In this document: positions 61,598 through 64,000 of the stretch, one piece after another
Position numbering within the stretch: position 1 is the stretch's first letter
Layout: each line of letters opens with the position of its first letter
Assembly: GCF_900100085.1 (NCBI RefSeq)
Contig: NZ_FNEJ01000005.1
Location: 62,001 to 126,000, forward strand
Direction: 5' to 3'
DNA from: Salipiger marinus
Lineage (GTDB): Bacteria; Pseudomonadota; Alphaproteobacteria; Rhodobacterales; Rhodobacteraceae
Length of the DNA: 64,000 nt
Program-made: the position numbers and the translations under genes
The notes under the pieces: model-generated
What the model was told of the DNA's origin: nothing
Databases searched by the model: none
What the model saw: the letters and a program-made list of their open reading frames with translations, nothing else

Positions 61598-62188
61598 ATG
61601 CCACAGGAAAACAGGGTCGCTCAGGCGCTGACACCCGCCGCGCGGGCGCTTGCGCTGCTGGCGGGATATGCGCTGCTGCTGCTGACCCTCGTCATCACGG
61701 TCGAGGTGCTGCTGCGGCGCTTTGCCAATATCTCGCTTCAGGGCAGCGACGAGCTTGGCGGCTATACGCTGGCGATGATCGGTGCTTTCGGCTTTTCGCT
61801 GGCCGCGCTGGAGCGGGCGCATACCCGGGTGGAGATTCTGACCGAACGCGCCGGGCCGGGCACCGGGTCCGTGCTCAACCTGCTTGCGACGCTGGGCACG
61901 ATGCTGATGGCGCTGTTCATGGCGTGGCAGGGCTGGGTCGCGCTTATGGAAAGCGTCGAATTCCGGTCGCTTTCGGGGACGCCGCTGATGACGCCGCTCT
62001 GGATGCCGCAGGGCGTCTGGGTGTTCGGGCTTGCGGTCTTTGCGCTGGTCTCGACCGCGCTGTTCCTGCACGCGGCGCTGCTGTTTGCCCGCGACCGTGA
62101 CAGGCTGAACCGCTTCTACGGCCCCAAGGCGCTGAAGGAAGTCATTGACGAGGAACAGGCCGGGATGACGGCGCGGGGGGCACGATGA
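61598..62188 (+). CDS. dctQ: TRAP transporter small membrane subunit
   Basis: A 196-residue DctQ subunit with four membrane helices (LLAGYALLLLTLVITVEVLLRRF; GGYTLAMIGAFGFSLAALERA; LLATLGTMLMALFMAW; GVWVFGLAVFALVSTALFLH). RRF after helix 1 and the charged HTRVEILTE loop are family-typical. It links DctP and DctM; its stop overlaps dctM (ATGA). Confidence 0.87.
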   Translation: MPQENRVAQALTPAARALALLAGYALLLLTLVITVEVLLRRFANISLQGSDELGGYTLAMIGAFGFSLAALERAHTRVEILTERAGPGTGSVLNLLATLGTMLMALFMAWQGWVALMESVEFRSLSGTPLMTPLWMPQGVWVFGLAVFALVSTALFLHAALLFARDRDRLNRFYGPKALKEVIDEEQAGMTARGAR

Positions 62189-63486
62189 TCGGACCGGGTG
62201 AAGCCCTGCTGGGGTTTTCGATGATGCTGGGGCTCATGCTGATCGGCCTGCCGGTGGCGGTGGCGATGTTCCTGACCGCCTTCATCGGCGCGCTGAGCAC
62301 GATGGGCTGGCCCATCCTCATGACCTTCGGCAACCAGATCTGGAGCGGGCAGAACGATTTCATCCTAACCGCCATCCCGCTTTTCGTGTTTCTGGGCGAG
62401 ATCCTCGTGCGGTCCGGCGTGGCAGACGGGCTTTACCGCGCGCTTTCGGACTGGATGGGCCGGCTGCCCGGCGGGCTGCTGCATTCCAATATCGGCGCCA
62501 GCGCGTTTTTCGCGGCGGTGTCGGGCTCGTCCGTGGCCACCGCCGCCACCATCGGCAATGTCGCCATCCCGATCCTGTCCGAACGGAAGTATGACGAGCG
62601 GCTGACGGCGGGGACCATTGCCGCCGGGGCGACGCTGGGCATCCTCATTCCGCCCTCGATCAACATCATCATCTACGGCTCCATGACCAACACCTCCATC
62701 GGTCAGCTCTTTGCGGCGGGGATCGTGCCCGGCATCGCGCTGACGCTGGCCTTCATGGCGCTGATCGCCGCCATCGCGCTGGTGAATCCGGGGGTGGCGG
62801 GGCCAAGCCTGCCGCCGCGGCCCATGGCCGAAAAGCTGCGCGCGCTGCTCGACATCCTGCCGCCGCTTGCCATCTTTGCCGTGGTCATGGGGGTGATCTA
62901 CGGAGGCTGGGCCACGCCCACCGAATCCGCCGCGATTGGCGTCAGCTGCGCCCTGCTGGTGGCGCTTGCCAAGCGCCGGATGACCCTGAGCCTGCTGCAC
63001 GAGTCGATGATCGCGACCGTGCGCATCTCGGCGATGATCCTGCTCATCATGGTGGGGGCGCATTTCCTCAACTTCGTCATCGGCATGCTGGGCATTCCCC
63101 AGACCCTGACCGGGGTCGTGGCCGATCTGGGTGCCGGGCCCATTCAGGTGCTGTTCCTGCTGATCCTGTTCTATCTCGTGCTGGGCTGTTTCATGGAAAC
63201 CCTGTCGATGATGATCGCCACGCTGCCCGTCGTGTTCCCGCTCGTCGTGCATCTGGGCATTGATCCGGTCTGGTTCGGCATCTTCCTCGTGCTGATGATG
63301 GAAACCGGGCTGATCACGCCCCCGATCGGGATGAACCTTTACATCGTGCAGGGTGTCCGAGGCACGGGATCCATTATGGACGTGATCTGGGGATCGATGC
63401 CCTTCGTGGCGCTCATGCTTGCCTTCACGGTGCTGCTGATCGCTTGGCCGGGGATGGTGCTCTGGCTGCCGGGCCTGCTGTTCTGA
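62185..63486 (+). CDS. dctM: TRAP transporter large membrane subunit
   Basis: A 433-residue DctM channel subunit with about 12 helices. Conserved parts: GLPVAVAMFLTAFIGAL, AIPLFVFLGEILVRSGVADGLY, GGLLHSNIGASAFFAAVSGSSVATAATIG, GTIAAGATLGILIPPSINIIIYG and METGLITPPIGMNLYI. Uses an ion gradient for uptake. Followed 3 bp later by the amidohydrolase, probably co-transcribed. Confidence 0.92.
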   Translation: MIGPGEALLGFSMMLGLMLIGLPVAVAMFLTAFIGALSTMGWPILMTFGNQIWSGQNDFILTAIPLFVFLGEILVRSGVADGLYRALSDWMGRLPGGLLHSNIGASAFFAAVSGSSVATAATIGNVAIPILSERKYDERLTAGTIAAGATLGILIPPSINIIIYGSMTNTSIGQLFAAGIVPGIALTLAFMALIAAIALVNPGVAGPSLPPRPMAEKLRALLDILPPLAIFAVVMGVIYGGWATPTESAAIGVSCALLVALAKRRMTLSLLHESMIATVRISAMILLIMVGAHFLNFVIGMLGIPQTLTGVVADLGAGPIQVLFLLILFYLVLGCFMETLSMMIATLPVVFPLVVHLGIDPVWFGIFLVLMMETGLITPPIGMNLYIVQGVRGTGSIMDVIWGSMPFVALMLAFTVLLIAWPGMVLWLPGLLF

Positions 63487-63488
63487 CC

Positions 63489-64000
63489 ATGCAGCTTGTC
63501 GAGGCCGATTGCGTGATCCCGGATGCGGTGTCGCCGCCGCTTCGGCCCGGTGCCGTGGCGGTGGCGGCGGGGCGGATCGCGGCGCTTGGACCGCCCGCCG
63601 CGCTGCGCGCCCGCTTTCCGGACGCGGCCCGCACCGAGCTTGGCGACGCGATCCTGCTGCCGGGCTTCGTCAACGCCCATCAGCACGGGCGCGGGCTGAG
63701 CCAGATCCAGCTGGGCTATCCCGATGATGCGCTGGAGCCATGGATCGCGCGGCGGCGCGGGCGCGGCACCCCGGATCCCTATCTGCTGACCCGCCACGCC
63801 GCCGAACAGATGCTGCGCCACGGCGTGACCGCCACCCTGCACGCCAATTACAGCTACGCCACCGGCGATTACGAGGCCGAACTGCGCGGGGTGCTGCGCG
63901 CCTATGACGAGACCGGGCTGCGCGCCACGGTCTGTGTGGGATATGCCGATCAGGGCGGGCTGGTCTATCCCCCGGCGGACGAGGCGCGCTTTCGCGCCGC
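63489..64000 (+). CDS. Amidohydrolase-family enzyme, 3' end outside window
   Basis: ATG 63489 opens a frame that runs off the right edge (about 170 residues seen). The N-terminal small beta domain (LVEADCVIPDAV) is followed by the first metal motif LPGFVNAHQHGRG (His-x-His) of the chlorohydrolase/cytosine-deaminase-like amidohydrolases, then LRHGVTATLHANYSYATGDY. It would hydrolyse a C-N bond, probably in the compound imported by the TRAP system. Closest functional class cannot be fixed without the C-terminal metal ligands. Confidence 0.85.
   Translation, partial: MQLVEADCVIPDAVSPPLRPGAVAVAAGRIAALGPPAALRARFPDAARTELGDAILLPGFVNAHQHGRGLSQIQLGYPDDALEPWIARRRGRGTPDPYLLTRHAAEQMLRHGVTATLHANYSYATGDYEAELRGVLRAYDETGLRATVCVGYADQGGLVYPPADEARFRA

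Overview
The window is high-GC DNA from an alphaproteobacterium, most likely a Rhodobacterales member (Paracoccaceae/Roseobacteraceae type). Pointers are a BioR-type biotin regulator with TTATCTATAA boxes, ProVWX-like betaine transport, TRAP transport, an N-type ATPase cluster and an NdvB-class cyclic glucan synthase. Genes sit in tightly packed operons with ATGA or TGATG overlaps. I saw no tRNA, rRNA, CRISPR array or intact insertion sequence.

Region 1 (1-9.4 kb): a hydroxyproline-betaine cluster. The epimerase HpbD (cut by the left edge) converges on an operon for a GntR regulator, a DHDPS-family deaminase, an aldehyde dehydrogenase and an FAD amine oxidase. A divergent ABC uptake operon and an AraC/GATase1 regulator follow. 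The uptake part looks broken: the regulator and the ATPase gene are joined head to head with both 5' ends and the shared promoter missing, and the binding-protein gene has an in-frame TGA right after its signal peptide.

Region 2 (9.5-16.8 kb): a sugar ABC transporter (binding protein, double ATPase, two permeases), a tagatose-3-epimerase-like isomerase and a FrcK-like kinase, divergent from a LacI regulator with two palindromes between them. Region 3 (16.9-26.6 kb): bioR-bioY-bioB with BioR boxes, a MOSC protein, pyridoxal kinase, a PaiB/MocR divergent pair, and an AroE-like dehydrogenase with a GMC oxidoreductase and an AraC activator. About 0.8 kb of gene debris follows (26.6-27.4 kb).

Region 4 (27.4-56.4 kb) is the most notable part. 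It holds a transglutaminase/small-protein operon, an MCE lipid-transport operon, a 2817-residue cyclic beta-1,2-glucan synthase, a Crp/Fnr regulator, an arginine deiminase operon (arcC, arcB, arcA and a YfcC-type carrier) and a complete nine-gene N-type ATPase operon (DCQRBEFAG). Eight near-identical 14-bp palindromes (consensus CTNAY-N4-RTNAG) stand before these units, including the Crp/Fnr gene itself. I infer one energy-limitation or low-oxygen regulon: arginine fermentation makes ATP, the N-ATPase turns it into an ion gradient, and envelope genes respond together. One palindrome lies between two convergent genes ahead of a strong hairpin and may drive a small RNA.

Region 5 (56.4-64 kb): a PHB-depolymerase-like esterase, a TerC-family membrane protein behind a hairpin-rich leader that buries its ribosome binding site, and a catabolic cluster of a GntR regulator, an Asp/Glu-racemase-superfamily enzyme with an arylmalonate-decarboxylase-like motif, a TRAP transporter (dctPQM) and an amidohydrolase cut by the right edge.
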